From Lachnospiraceae bacterium (GTDB taxonomy: Bacteria; Bacillota_A; Clostridia; Lachnospirales; Lachnospiraceae): DNA of 64,000 nt. Where the stretch lies: contig JAQUUB010000005.1 of assembly GCA_028694115.1 (NCBI GenBank), forward strand, positions 28,087 through 92,086, read 5' to 3'. The stretch's first letter is position 1, and each line of letters starts with the position of its first letter. The position numbers and the translations under genes were made by a program. The notes under the pieces are model-generated. The model searched no databases and had not been told where the DNA came from. It saw only the letters and a program-made list of their open reading frames with translations. Below, one piece after another: positions 52,233-62,600 of the stretch.

Positions 52233-53702
52233 CTATAAACTAAAGGATAAAAATGCAGGTACAATAATAATGATCATAACCACCAGAAGCATAATTCCCA
52301 TTGGTAATAGTAATTTTGTTCCTGCTTCTTCTCCTAGTTTTCTAGCCAGACTTTTTCTTTCTTCAAAGGCTTCTCTTTCCTCCGACTCCATAATTAGCAA
52401 TAAACCAGTACTGCCTTTTTTAAGATTTTGACTTAGTAATGCTCCTAATTTGAGATACTTCTGGACTTTACAACGATTTCCAAACCGTACATATGCATCA
52501 CTTTCTGAAATTCCGCCTTTCATTTCCCTTGTTGTGAAAAGCATTTCTTCATAGGCATAGCGAATATTTTTACTACATTTTCGCTTTTCATAATCAAAAG
52601 CGACTTTTTCAAATGCTCCCCGAATCGTCATACCTGCACCTAACAGTAATGTCATTTTGCATACGATTTCCGGATAATCCATCTTCATTTGCTTTTCTCT
52701 CTTTTCAACCTTTTTATCCAACTCCTTATTTTTTCCATAATAGATAAACACCCCTCCAACAATAAAAACAAGAAAAATCAGAATATCGTTGTACTCTCTT
52801 TTTGTTTCAAACGATAATTTATTACCATTCCATTCCTCTGGTAAAATCATATCTTTTAAATAAACTGTCTGCTTTTCATATTTTTCTAACAATTCCTGAA
52901 TCCCAATCGATAAGGATTCCTTTTCATCTTTGGGAGGCGGATATACCATTCCATTAAAAATATGTTCCTGCTGATTATCATAATAGGTAAGAACTGCTGT
53001 GATTTCTAGTGGAGTTCCTCCTTTTACCGTAGCTTCCTTCTGAATCTGACCATTTCCATTTATGACATTATAGTTATTAAATTTCCAGCTAATTTCAATA
53101 GGATATGGTGGTAATTTGCTTATAAGATTTAAATCATAGCAAATCACATCCAATGAATCATTATCTTGTAAAATTACTTGTTCTAATTGCTGTGAGATAT
53201 CATTAAATATGACTTCTAATTCTTTATCTGAGTATTGCTGCTCCTGAATTGTAATTGGAAATGAATCCTCTAACTGATCCTCTCCTAATGTAACATCTAA
53301 CTCTATATTCTTTTCTCCCATACCATAAGTATTTCTCTCTATGATTCTATTTTCTAAACTCATTTTATTTAGTTCGGAATTTATTGATATTGCAAGAGAA
53401 AGGAGCGTTCCTATAAAGAGCATAAATAAAAAATATGCAATCTTTTCTGTATAAAATTTTTCATGAAAAAGTTTTGTATCCTCAGATGGATTTAATAATT
53501 TGTATTTATTGATGACTCCTATATTTGCAAATTTTACTTTTAATATCTTGTTTTTTTCTATTTTTTTATAAATCCATCTTCCTAGTTTATAGAAAATAAT
53601 CATATACGTTTTATTACAAAAATCTTTTTGTAATGGCGTTACTGAGGTAATATAAAAAAAAATTAAGTACATAAATAGAATAGAAATTAATAGAGTCATC
53701 AT
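52233..53702 (-). CDS. tadC: TadC-like inner-membrane platform protein
   Basis: The 489-residue protein has a transmembrane start (1-22), a soluble N-terminal half of about 250 residues unlike standard TadC (which is about 300 residues in all), and a C-terminal T2SSF/GspF domain (about 350-489). That domain has CKMTLLLGAGMTIRGAFEKVA near 365 and LARKLGEEAGTKLLLPMGIMLLVVMIIIIVPAFLSF at the end. The ATG at 53702 has GAGG upstream and overlaps the tadB stop. The long insert may face the outside between two spans. Confidence 0.82.
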   Translation of the reverse strand: MMTLLISILFMYLIFFYITSVTPLQKDFCNKTYMIIFYKLGRWIYKKIEKNKILKVKFANIGVINKYKLLNPSEDTKLFHEKFYTEKIAYFLFMLFIGTLLSLAISINSELNKMSLENRIIERNTYGMGEKNIELDVTLGEDQLEDSFPITIQEQQYSDKELEVIFNDISQQLEQVILQDNDSLDVICYDLNLISKLPPYPIEISWKFNNYNVINGNGQIQKEATVKGGTPLEITAVLTYYDNQQEHIFNGMVYPPPKDEKESLSIGIQELLEKYEKQTVYLKDMILPEEWNGNKLSFETKREYNDILIFLVFIVGGVFIYYGKNKELDKKVEKREKQMKMDYPEIVCKMTLLLGAGMTIRGAFEKVAFDYEKRKCSKNIRYAYEEMLFTTREMKGGISESDAYVRFGNRCKVQKYLKLGALLSQNLKKGSTGLLLIMESEEREAFEERKSLARKLGEEAGTKLLLPMGIMLLVVMIIIIVPAFLSFSL

Positions 53703-53703
53703 G

Positions 53704-54447
53704 TTACACCTCAATATTTACTATTTTTAGTGATAAATAGTATGCAAATAAATAGAGAACCAAGCAAACTGTCATAACAATTGCTCCAGACCAATTTCCA
53801 TACAATGCCTTCATAAATTCGGGTGAACTTTGCTTTACATATAAAATGATAAAGAAGGGCACCACATTCATAATTTTTTGTTCAAACTTCTTAGCACTCA
53901 TTAATGTTTCTATTTCCCTTTTAACTTCTATTTTATCTCCTATTGAGTCAACTGCCCTTTTAATTATCATGGAAAAATCACCACCACTCCTTTTTGCTGT
54001 TACAAACACATCCGTAAAATCTTGGATATCATCGATTGCACTCCTTCTCGCAAAGTCCTTTAAGATATTTTCTAATGTCTCATTGGATTTAATTCTTCCA
54101 GATAGTAGTTGAAATTCCTTAGTAATAATGCCTTCTTTTCCATAAAGTGTTAACATATCATTTCCTGCTTCTATAAATGCATTCTCAACAGAATATCCTG
54201 CATGTAGGGCACTGCTCACGGCCTGTATTGCATCTTTAAATTGAATATTTACTTCTCTCTTTCTGCTACAACACAATTGTTCTTTTTTTTCCTTTATAAA
54301 TAACATAAGCAATGGTAATAAAATTAAAAAAGCTACTAAGTTCTGATAAAATAAGTATGCAATTCCCGCAACAATACTAATCCCTTCCAAGCTATACAGA
54401 ACCCACTCCTGCTTTGAAAAAATATATTTTTGGTAATTAATTTTCAC
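53704..54447 (-). CDS. tadB: TadB-like inner-membrane platform protein
   Basis: The 247-residue protein has two N-terminal hydrophobic spans (about 20-55) and a T2SSF domain (FKDAIQAVSSALHAGYSVENAF near 75-96; SAIDDIQDFTDVFVTAKRSGGDFSMIIKRA near 137-166). Two closing spans follow. The start is most likely the GTG at 54447 with GGAGGA eight bases upstream; another GTG is at 54462. It overlaps the tadA 3' end by 11 bp. Confidence 0.85.
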   Translation of the reverse strand: MKINYQKYIFSKQEWVLYSLEGISIVAGIAYLFYQNLVAFLILLPLLMLFIKEKKEQLCCSRKREVNIQFKDAIQAVSSALHAGYSVENAFIEAGNDMLTLYGKEGIITKEFQLLSGRIKSNETLENILKDFARRSAIDDIQDFTDVFVTAKRSGGDFSMIIKRAVDSIGDKIEVKREIETLMSAKKFEQKIMNVVPFFIILYVKQSSPEFMKALYGNWSGAIVMTVCLVLYLFAYYLSLKIVNIEV

Positions 54448-55666
54448 CTTCCATTCCTCCACCTTTCCATTTATCCAGATTTCTTAATTTGCCTACTTTC
54501 TTTAACTCCCCTATTACACTTCCTTTACATTCTCCGGTTTCCATAAATGAATAAATAGGATTACTCCTTATTTCTCCATCTTCATAAGATAGAATTTCCG
54601 TTATCTCTAATACTTTTCTACTTTTATCTCTTAGTCTTCCCAAATGCACAATGATATCTATTCCAGAGGCTAATTGTCTGCGAATGGCTGGTAACGGAAG
54701 ATCAATACCCATTAGAATCATCGTCTCTAATCGATTCAACATATCTTTTGATGAATTTGCATGTCCTGTTGATAAGGAACCGTCATGCCCTGTGTTATAG
54801 GCGGATAAAAGCTCTAGTGCTTCACTTCCCCGTACTTCTCCAACAATAATTCGGTCAGGTCTCATACGGAGGCTGGATTTTATTAAATCCCTAATTGTAA
54901 TTTCGACACAACCTTCCACATTGGCATTCCTTGTTTCCAGCCGTACTAAATTTGGTACCCCTTGTATCTGTAATTCTGCACTGTCTTCAATTGTAATAAT
55001 TCTTTCATCTTTTGGAATATCATGCGATAATGCATTAAGAAATGTGGTTTTACCAGAACCGGTTCCACCTGAAATAAATATATTATAGCCACAAATAACT
55101 AGTTTTTTTAGGAATTCTGCTGCTTCTCTTGATATTGCACCAAACGATATCAGGTCTTTCATTTCAATTGGCTTATCAGGAAATCTCCGAATCGTTAGGA
55201 TTGGACCATTTAATGCAATTGGATTTAAGACTACATTTACTCTTGAACCGTTGCTTAACCTGGCATCAACAATGGGTGTTGCTTCATTTACCACACGATT
55301 ACTCTTTGCTACAATCTGTTGTATAATATCCTGCAATTTATCTATTGTTTCAAATTGATTTTCCCACCGGAATAGACGTCCAGCCTTTTCTACAAATATT
55401 CCATCCATTCCATTTACCATTATTTCGGTTACGGAAGAATCATCAATTAACTCCTGCAAAAGATCAAGTTTTCGAATTGAAAAAAATAAATCTTTTTTCA
55501 AATCTCTTTTTTCTTCCAGTGTTAAAAAATTATGCTTACTTATTTGAATAATCCTTTCATCTATCAACTCTTCAATTTCCATATCCGATACTTCTCTGGA
55601 AAAGTCAATTTTTTGCATGATTTCTTCTTTTATAACAGCCCGTAAATTACTGATTTCTTTTGCCAT
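54437..55666 (-). CDS. tadA: TadA/CpaF secretion ATPase
   Basis: Hexameric GspE-family ATPase (409 residues) that drives pilin assembly. It has Walker A SGGTGSGKTTFLNAL near 200-214, the Asp box ITIEDSAELQIQGVP near 223-237, Walker B MRPDRIIVGEVRGSEALELL near 263-282, and the His box AYNTGHDGSLSTGHANS near 283-300. The ATG overlaps the CpaE-like stop (TAATG). Confidence 0.95.
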   Translation of the reverse strand: MAKEISNLRAVIKEEIMQKIDFSREVSDMEIEELIDERIIQISKHNFLTLEEKRDLKKDLFFSIRKLDLLQELIDDSSVTEIMVNGMDGIFVEKAGRLFRWENQFETIDKLQDIIQQIVAKSNRVVNEATPIVDARLSNGSRVNVVLNPIALNGPILTIRRFPDKPIEMKDLISFGAISREAAEFLKKLVICGYNIFISGGTGSGKTTFLNALSHDIPKDERIITIEDSAELQIQGVPNLVRLETRNANVEGCVEITIRDLIKSSLRMRPDRIIVGEVRGSEALELLSAYNTGHDGSLSTGHANSSKDMLNRLETMILMGIDLPLPAIRRQLASGIDIIVHLGRLRDKSRKVLEITEILSYEDGEIRSNPIYSFMETGECKGSVIGELKKVGKLRNLDKWKGGGMEGEN

Positions 55667-56670
55667 TATACTTTTCCCTCGTCTACTTCTAGTAATTTCT
55701 TTACATAAGTACCCAGCTCGCTATGAACCAAATTTTCAATTCCATATTCGATTCCTTTAAAGTAGGAAAAGCTTAATTTTCTGGTTTTTTCTAATACATC
55801 CGCATAATTCATAATTTTCAAAAGTGCTTCGTACTGTTCCATTTTTGCATAGGATACGCCATCATCCCTGGTAGGTGTATAAATTTTTGTGCAAATCCTT
55901 AAAATATCAAATATTCCTTCAACTGCTTCACCCAAATCAAGAATAATCACCTCATAATTACATTTTTTAATTTCTTCTAAAAAGCTAATCCATTGATCTC
56001 TTCTTACTGTTTTAATATCTAATGGTGATAAGGCAGGTGGGATATAATCAAGCTTCCCAATACTTTGCACCATACTTGCTAATTTCCAGATAAAATTTTG
56101 TCTGTTCTGGCTGATATAATACATCAAATCTGACATATCTGTCATATATGTAGTACATAACAGTGAATTAAAACCTGCATATTCTTCTAGGTTAATATAA
56201 AGAGTCCTTTTTTCCTTGGCAAGAATTTGTCCTAATGTCATTGCAAAGGAAGTTTTTAAAGTTCTTTTAACAGGAGAATAGACGCCAATTACTTCCATTC
56301 CCGTTGTGATATTATTTCTACTTTTGATTACACTTCCTGCTTCTGCATAATAGCACATGACTTCTCTTAAAATATTTTCGGTCTCCTGATATTTATAAAT
56401 GGATTTGTGCCCTTCTTTATCAAGAGTTGTCTCTTCTTCTGATAACACAAAAATTTCTCCGATGTTTAGTTCTTTTAATTCTTGTGTAATTGCCTCTTCT
56501 GAAATTAATAGAACATCAATTTTTTCTTTTTTTGCGTATTCTATTAATTTTTCTACAACCGTAAATGCCTGCACTTCAAACGGCACGGTCTTCTTTAGGT
56601 TTAAATAATCCATAAGCTGACAGGCATAGGTTTCTTCTAGGTCACAAACTGCTAAAATATTTTTATCCAT
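55666..56670 (-). CDS. CpaE/TadZ-like protein with degenerate Walker A
   Basis: The 334-residue protein has a receiver-like N-terminus (NILAVCDLEETYACQLMDYL; LLISEEAI) followed by a MinD/ParA-like domain. The P-loop reads YSPVKRTLKTSFAMTLGQ near 132-149: the Lys-Thr-Ser end is kept but the Gly-rich lead is lost. The later CNYEVIILDLGEAVEGI segment corresponds to Walker A'/B. TadZ/CpaE place the pilus machine at the pole; this one may bind nucleotide weakly or not. It is 4 bp coupled to tadA. Confidence 0.82.
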   Translation of the reverse strand: MDKNILAVCDLEETYACQLMDYLNLKKTVPFEVQAFTVVEKLIEYAKKEKIDVLLISEEAITQELKELNIGEIFVLSEEETTLDKEGHKSIYKYQETENILREVMCYYAEAGSVIKSRNNITTGMEVIGVYSPVKRTLKTSFAMTLGQILAKEKRTLYINLEEYAGFNSLLCTTYMTDMSDLMYYISQNRQNFIWKLASMVQSIGKLDYIPPALSPLDIKTVRRDQWISFLEEIKKCNYEVIILDLGEAVEGIFDILRICTKIYTPTRDDGVSYAKMEQYEALLKIMNYADVLEKTRKLSFSYFKGIEYGIENLVHSELGTYVKKLLEVDEGKV

Positions 56671-56697
56671 TTAAGCTCTCCCTTTTATCCACTCTCC

Positions 56698-57219
56698 TCA
56701 ATAGGAGAATATACTTTTTATTAAAACAGATATTGCTACACCCAAAAATATGGGAATGGCAAGTGGTATCACTGCATCTTTATCAATGGGCCCCCGATAA
56801 TAGGGTACTACCTGCCTTGTGACTGCATAATTTTTGAAGTAATCCTTTAGGTATTTTATTCTCTTTTTTAAATTCTTTTTGTAATAAAGTTTTATTAGTG
56901 ATAGGACTCCCCCTGAAATCAGAATTGGAAATAAGTATTCTACAGTTCCATCTGTTCCAAAAAAACATCCCAATACCATAAATAATTTAACATCTGCTGC
57001 ACCAATCATATGAAAATAGTATGGAATACTTAATACGGCTAGTGGAACTATCATACCGATCAGACTTTCCAGTACCCCTGCCTTTCCATCCTTAGAATAG
57101 GAAAAGTAAATTCCAATAGCAATTCCAATTAGAATGAGCCAATTCTTTATTTTTAGATAGAATAGGTCCATAAATGCTGCAGTAAATAAAAGAAGCAGTA
57201 ACACTACCTGTCTCATCAT
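56698..57219 (-). CDS. CpaA/TadV-like prepilin peptidase (GAAD)
   Basis: The 173-residue membrane protein has the A24 aspartyl pair: Asp in TAAFMDLFYLKIKNW near 18 and the second in IGAADVKLFMVLG near 74. The GxGD motif reads GAAD, as in the CpaA group. It has five to six spans. It is the first gene of the operon, 26 bp before the CpaE-like gene; a sigma-A promoter lies upstream. Confidence 0.87.
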   Translation of the reverse strand: MMRQVVLLLLLFTAAFMDLFYLKIKNWLILIGIAIGIYFSYSKDGKAGVLESLIGMIVPLAVLSIPYYFHMIGAADVKLFMVLGCFFGTDGTVEYLFPILISGGVLSLIKLYYKKNLKKRIKYLKDYFKNYAVTRQVVPYYRGPIDKDAVIPLAIPIFLGVAISVLIKSIFSY

Positions 57220-57299
57220 TCGCCTTTCTTTATTTAATTCTTTGTTTGGATAATTTGTCCGATGTGGACGGATTAGAAATAATTTGAATTTGTAAATGA

Positions 57300-57328
57300 A
57301 TTATAGTATGATTTTTTTCCAGTGTCTA
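57300..57328 (-). promoter_or_regulatory. sigma-A promoter of the Tad operon
   Basis: On the minus strand TAGACA (57323-57328) and a perfect TATAAT (57300-57305) lie 17 bp apart. The start would be about 75 bp before the first Tad gene; that leader carries GTCC/GGAC. Confidence 0.62.
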
Positions 57329-57364
57329 TAGCTAATGATTCTTTTTCTGAAATTTGTTACTTTC

Positions 57365-57640
57365 TTACAAATTTTTGAACGCCATGACACCATAAAGCAG
57401 CGCGAGGCCAGGCAATCCGAGGGTTCCACATGTCAAAGCGGTAATATAATTAAGACCTACATAGAGGCTTCCCATACCAATTGCCAGTAATCCCTGATTA
57501 ATTAAATAAATAGATACCATCCCGACTAGAGCTCTCGTTGCAAAGTTAATTAAGAGGTCAATTCCCTTTTTAAAATAGACAATACATAGCACAAGTAAAC
57601 AGATACCTCCAATACATAGAAAACCTGTTAGATAATCCAT
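57365..57640 (-). CDS. bofA: BofA-family pro-sigma-K processing inhibitor
   Basis: The 91-residue membrane protein has two to three spans and the family's C-terminal signature (NYITALTCGTLGLPGLALLYG near 64-84). In B. subtilis BofA holds the SpoIVFB protease inactive until the forespore signal arrives. In Clostridia bofA is often kept even when the rest of that checkpoint varies. It is divergent from yaaL, which is its usual neighbour in Bacillus. Confidence 0.9.
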   Translation of the reverse strand: MDYLTGFLCIGGICLLVLCIVYFKKGIDLLINFATRALVGMVSIYLINQGLLAIGMGSLYVGLNYITALTCGTLGLPGLALLYGVMAFKNL

Positions 57641-57785
57641 ATTCTTAAACCTACCTTTTTGTAATCTGACTACTTGTATTTTATGATTTTAATAACCATT
57701 TTATGTCTAAGTATGTATAAATTACCATTGTACGACCATACTATATACTAATCATATTAATTTATTTTCAGATAGGAGATAGGAT

Positions 57786-58007
57786 ATGTTTGGAAAACGC
57801 GAGCTTTCTTATGAAGATAAACAACGCGCAATTCTGCTTTCCGATATTGAAAAAACAAAATGCGCGCTGGACAATGCCTATTCCAATTTTGACAACGTAA
57901 CTGACCCTGACTTAATTGATTGCTACATTTATGAAGTTAATGCTGTTCAAAAAAGGTATAAATATTTATTAGAAAAAGCTGGTTTTTTATACACGGAAAC
58001 CTCTTGA
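57786..58007 (+). CDS. yaaL: YaaL-type DUF2508 protein
   Basis: The 73-residue protein is mostly helical: SDIEKTKCALDNAYSNFDNV near 19-38, then DCYIYEVNAVQKRYKYLL near 47-64. Both are typical of DUF2508. Function is unknown; it stays next to bofA in many spore formers. RBS AGGAG precedes the ATG. Its 3' end overlaps the fliS 3' end by 21 bp (convergent). Confidence 0.87.
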   Translation: MFGKRELSYEDKQRAILLSDIEKTKCALDNAYSNFDNVTDPDLIDCYIYEVNAVQKRYKYLLEKAGFLYTETS

Positions 58008-58463
58008 TACTCCCAAATCCTGCAGGCTTTCATTTAAGGTATTCTTACCATAAGTGAGGCCTGCGATTACACTTTGTGCATTTTCCATAACAGGCTGACT
58101 GTTATCTTGTTTACTTACTTCTTTAAAAGACCCAAGGAGTGGGACTAATACATGTTCGATATGATCTAAGTGTTCCCTTTTCCTTCTGATATTTGCCTTG
58201 ATTGCTTCACGGTTTACATAAGTATATAGCTGCATCAACTGATAAGAAATATCATATTCGAAGTTTAAGGAATTCATTAATTCCGAAATACAGTTTTGTA
58301 TCTTTCGGATGGATTGTTTATAGGACACCCATTCTTTTTGTTCCATCTCACTTTTTGCATCCCTCAAATAAGTAAGAGCAATTTCATATAATAAAACAAT
58401 AATTTCTGAACGGTTTGCCTGCGTGATTTTTCGTGTAAACTCCTGTTTCTTTTCCTTTGTCAT
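57987..58463 (-). CDS. fliS: flagellar secretion chaperone FliS-like
   Basis: FliS binds the C-terminal helix of flagellin and keeps it unfolded for export. The 158-residue protein has the family's all-helical core (IVLLYEIALTYLRDAKSEME near 22-41; ISELMNSLNFEYDISYQLMQLYTYV near 58-82) and an extra tail of about 35 residues. It is directly downstream of flagellin by 20 bp. Confidence 0.87.
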   Translation of the reverse strand: MTKEKKQEFTRKITQANRSEIIVLLYEIALTYLRDAKSEMEQKEWVSYKQSIRKIQNCISELMNSLNFEYDISYQLMQLYTYVNREAIKANIRRKREHLDHIEHVLVPLLGSFKEVSKQDNSQPVMENAQSVIAGLTYGKNTLNESLQDLGVSRGFRV

Positions 58464-58483
58464 GCCTTACCCCTATTCCGCTT

Positions 58484-59581
58484 TTATTGAAGTAGCTGCA
58501 ATGCCTGTTGAGGGAATTCATTTGCCTGTGCTAACATGGTAGTTCCCGCCTGCTGTAATACTTGTAGTGTTGTGTATTCCGTCATTTCTTCTGCCATATC
58601 TGTATCTACCAGCTGGGAATAAGAAGCCGTCATATTTTCACTTGTTACATCAAGACTTGCAATCGCATGATCTAGTCGATTCCGATAAGCACCAAATTTT
58701 GAACGAACTTCTGAAGAATAGTCTAATGCATCGGATAGTTTGTCAATTGCCGCCTTTGCATTGTCTGCATTTGTACAATCAATTCCCGTTAGTCCCATTT
58801 TATCAAGAGATAACTCTGGAATCGATAGTTCTAAAATCTGGCCTTCATTTGCACCAATCTGTAATCTCATAGCTCCGATTCCTGTAATGTCTACATTTAC
58901 ATTATAATTAAAACCCGTAGTTAACTGAGTGGGATCGATTTTAAAATTAATCTCTGTTCCATCACTTGATTTTATGGATACATTTCCATCTGTATCAGAC
59001 TCTACTTTTGCATTTGTTGTTAATTTATTCAGGTCACTGCCTGTAACTGCTATTTTTCCATCCGCACCTTTTGTAAACGTAAAATCATATGCCCCAACTC
59101 TTGTTTCATCACTATAGGAAGATACTTTTACCTTTGCTGAATCGGTATATCCTTTTTCTTCAAATGTTCCATCAAGTAAAGGTTGTGAATTAAAATCTGT
59201 TTCACTTGCTATTCGTTTGATTTCACTGCAGAGTGCCTGCACTTCCTCTTGGATTGCATTCCTGTCGACTGAAGTAACCGTTCCATTTGATGCCTGTACA
59301 GCAAGCTCATTCATTCTTTGGATCATAGATTGTATTTCAGACACAGCACCTTCTGCCGTCTCAATAACGGAAATTCCATCATTTGCATTATTGGTAGCCT
59401 TTTTTAATCCTTCAATCTGGGCTTTCATTACACTGGAAATAGCATAACCTGCTGGATCATCCCCTGGATTATTAAGTTTATTACCTGATGACAATCTTGT
59501 CATGGAAAGTTGAAGTGCATTTTCACTATTTAATAAATTATTATTGATCCGATAAGCTGTTGAATTTCCATTTATTCTCAT
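58484..59581 (-). CDS. hag: flagellin
   Basis: The 365-residue filament subunit has the conserved D0/D1 N-terminal region (NALQLSMTRLSSGNKLNNPGDDPAGYAISS near 22-51; VIETAEGAVSEIQSMIQRMNELAVQASNG split over 73-101) and the C-terminal coil ending in LVDTDMAEEMTEYTTLQVLQQAGTTMLAQANEFPQQALQLLQ (residues 324-365). The middle variable part of about 130 residues is short. The ATG at 59581 has AGGAG six bases upstream. It lies 24 bp after the 1004-residue gene and is therefore read from the same sigma-D-type promoter. Confidence 0.95.
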   Translation of the reverse strand: MRINGNSTAYRINNNLLNSENALQLSMTRLSSGNKLNNPGDDPAGYAISSVMKAQIEGLKKATNNANDGISVIETAEGAVSEIQSMIQRMNELAVQASNGTVTSVDRNAIQEEVQALCSEIKRIASETDFNSQPLLDGTFEEKGYTDSAKVKVSSYSDETRVGAYDFTFTKGADGKIAVTGSDLNKLTTNAKVESDTDGNVSIKSSDGTEINFKIDPTQLTTGFNYNVNVDITGIGAMRLQIGANEGQILELSIPELSLDKMGLTGIDCTNADNAKAAIDKLSDALDYSSEVRSKFGAYRNRLDHAIASLDVTSENMTASYSQLVDTDMAEEMTEYTTLQVLQQAGTTMLAQANEFPQQALQLLQ

Positions 59582-59605
59582 GTGGGCTCCTGTCTGCATG
59601 ACTGA

Positions 59606-62600
59606 TCATGCGTTACCATTTTTTAATGTCATTAATAAAGTTTTTGCAACTTTGTATAAGTCTTTCGTACTAACTTTGTCTTCCTGGTTTGGATTAAATT
59701 CAAAGGATATGGAAGAATTTGTTCGAATCACCTGTATCTCTTCTATTTCTTTTCCTGTTTCCTTAATGCTGCTAGCAAATTCCTCTTGTTTTGATTTTAA
59801 GAAATTGACTCCTTCTTGTGAATCTGCTGCCATATAGCCGCTTACTATATTTTTTGCTACCTTAAACTCTGATGCCAGGTTTCCATACTTTTCCGTATAC
59901 AGAGTACATTGTACCTTTCCGGATTCCTTGCCATGTACAATTTGTAAGTGAATGGCTGATGTCTCTCCATCAATCGTAATTGGTATTTCGTAACATTCAT
60001 TTTGACTCATATGAGACATTAAATTTAATTCTTTATGAAACAATTTTAATTCTTTAATATCAACTGCTTTTAAATCGGTATCATCCATTTCTGCTCTAAT
60101 TATCTCTTTTGATTCCTCACAAAATTGCTGATATACCGATTCTGCCTGATCTTTTGAATCAAATTCATCAATTACATTATCGGCAAGATTTGTATAATCC
60201 TTATCTTGTTTTTCAGAATATTCATTTAATTTTTTAAATAGCTTTGTCCCTTTTCCTAATAGATCATTTGCTGCCTGTAACATCGTAACCGTTACAGGTT
60301 CCTCTATATCGATCAGTCTCTGCATAACAGAGGCTTCACTTTGGTTTACATTACGGATGATCTGAGCTTGTTCTTCTCTATAGGCAAGCTCTAACTCTTC
60401 ATTTCCTGAAAGCTCTCTCATGTTATCTAATACTTCATCTACCGTTGCATCTAGCGTAATATCCATTTGATGTAACTTATAAGGATCTATTTTGTCCATT
60501 ATTTCTTTTCCCGCAGACTGATAATAGTTAGCTTCTGCACTACTATTTGTAAATCCTTTTTCAATCTGATCCGATATACTGAGATCCTTGGCATTTAAAC
60601 TTTCTAATCCTCCAAAATTATCATCTATAGAAATATTCATTCCCGCTTGTTTTCTACTTCTACTTGCAGATAATAGATTACCTAATGATAATTCGGCATT
60701 CTGATTTAATACATTTCCAATTAATGCACCATCACTTTTTTCAATTTGACTGAAGAGTCGATAAATACCAATAAATGCTTCTCTTTCTTCTTGGGTAATG
60801 GCATCCTCTTTCTCTAGTTTCCATAAAAATTTACTATATTTTTCTGTTTCTTTGCTATCTGTACTTTCTAATGCATCGATCTTGTTTGTAAGAGAATCAA
60901 TACTCTCTTTTAATGGATTAATCCCTTCTTTTATTAGCTGCAATGTGTTGGCTGGTATCATTTTTTCAATTAATCGGTTTACTTTCTGATCTGCTTCCTT
61001 CACCTGATTCATCGATTCTTCATTGACTGACATTTGGTTATATCCGAGTATTCGAACCGCTCTTTCATTATCAGTTGATTTTGGCATCCCTAACTCCTCA
61101 AGCAGACCATCCATATTTCGAAATGCCTTTTTGATGGAGTCCCCGAGATCTCCTCTGACTTCCGTTTTTAAGGATTCATAACTCTCGCCAGCTTTCTCAT
61201 ACAAGTTCTTTAAATTTGACCCTTCGATTTCAATATCTTTTAAAGTGAAGGTTTCTGTACTAGAAATTTTGGCAACCACATCGGCAGGAACAAATTTAAT
61301 CGCATTTAGGGTACTTGTAGTCTCCTTATACTGATTCACTTTATCTGCTAAATTCTCAGTGTTTTTACCAAAAAGAACACCATAATACTGTTGTTCTAAT
61401 TCTTTTAGTGAATCAACCAGTTGTGACAAATCTGCTGTTTCTATGGAATAATTACTCTTCAATAATTTTATATTTGCTTCCACTGTCATTTGTAGTCTAG
61501 TTTCTTCCAGGATTCTCTTTGCTGATATTAAATCATAATCTGTCTGTGAATAGGTAGTATTCTTTTGCCCATCAGAAGTTAAATTATCAATGGTCAATGC
61601 TTCTTTGTTATTAACTACCTTTTGAAGCTTCGTATCTGTTATTGATTGAACCTTATTATAAATTTCCTTTGCTTTTTCTGAATAGGGTTCCTTTTCAATC
61701 AGGGAAGCCTGTACTGCTGATTTACCTTGACTTTTTGCATTCCCAATCGCGTTCATTAACTGATCTTCATTAATTGGAAATGTAATATTTTTTATATCCT
61801 CAAACAATTCTAAATTTTCTGGTGTAAGCGGAAGACCTTTTTCTATCATCCACTCTGCGTCTTTCCTGCTCTCATCATTTACTTCTAATCCTGCAGTCTC
61901 TATTACTTTCTCTATTTGATCTTTTATACTATTAAAATCAACTTCCTCTGCTTTTTTTGTATAATAGTTACCGGAACTATATTCCGCCAGATAAATATTT
62001 TCTATTGTTGGTTGCATTTGATTTGTAACCATATATTTCATGGCATTTTCTGACACGCTCGTCATTTCTTTCGCTTGTTGAAGCGCCTTCTTACTATCAT
62101 CTATATTTTCTTGTGTAAGTGGCAAGTCCTGCTCTTTTAATTTGTTTTCAATAGTAATTGCTCTACCTTTATTGCCTGTAACGGCCTCTAGCTCCGATTC
62201 ATCGAGTGTATCTGTATATCCAGAAACCTCAACTCCTGCCTCCGCTAATTTTGCTTTTATCTGGTCTACGACCGTAACTATTTCCTCAGGAGACATATCC
62301 CCCGGGTCAAATCCGCCTTCTTGAAGTTTTGCATAATCCTCTGTAGACAAAGAATTAGACATAACCGCCATGTATTTTCTCTGTAAAGCAAGATCAACCT
62401 GCCCTACATCCTGCCTGCATTCTTCCAAAGTCTTTCCCTGACTTTTCGCCCTTTCGGGGCTTGAATATGCTGCGTTATCCATAACTGTGCCGGAAATGTC
62501 TATTTTAATTCCATCATAAGAACTCTTTTTTGTATTCTCTGATGTAAGATATGAAGTTTTTAAATCATTTTCTTTCTCTACATTAGACTTTTGATTTTCA

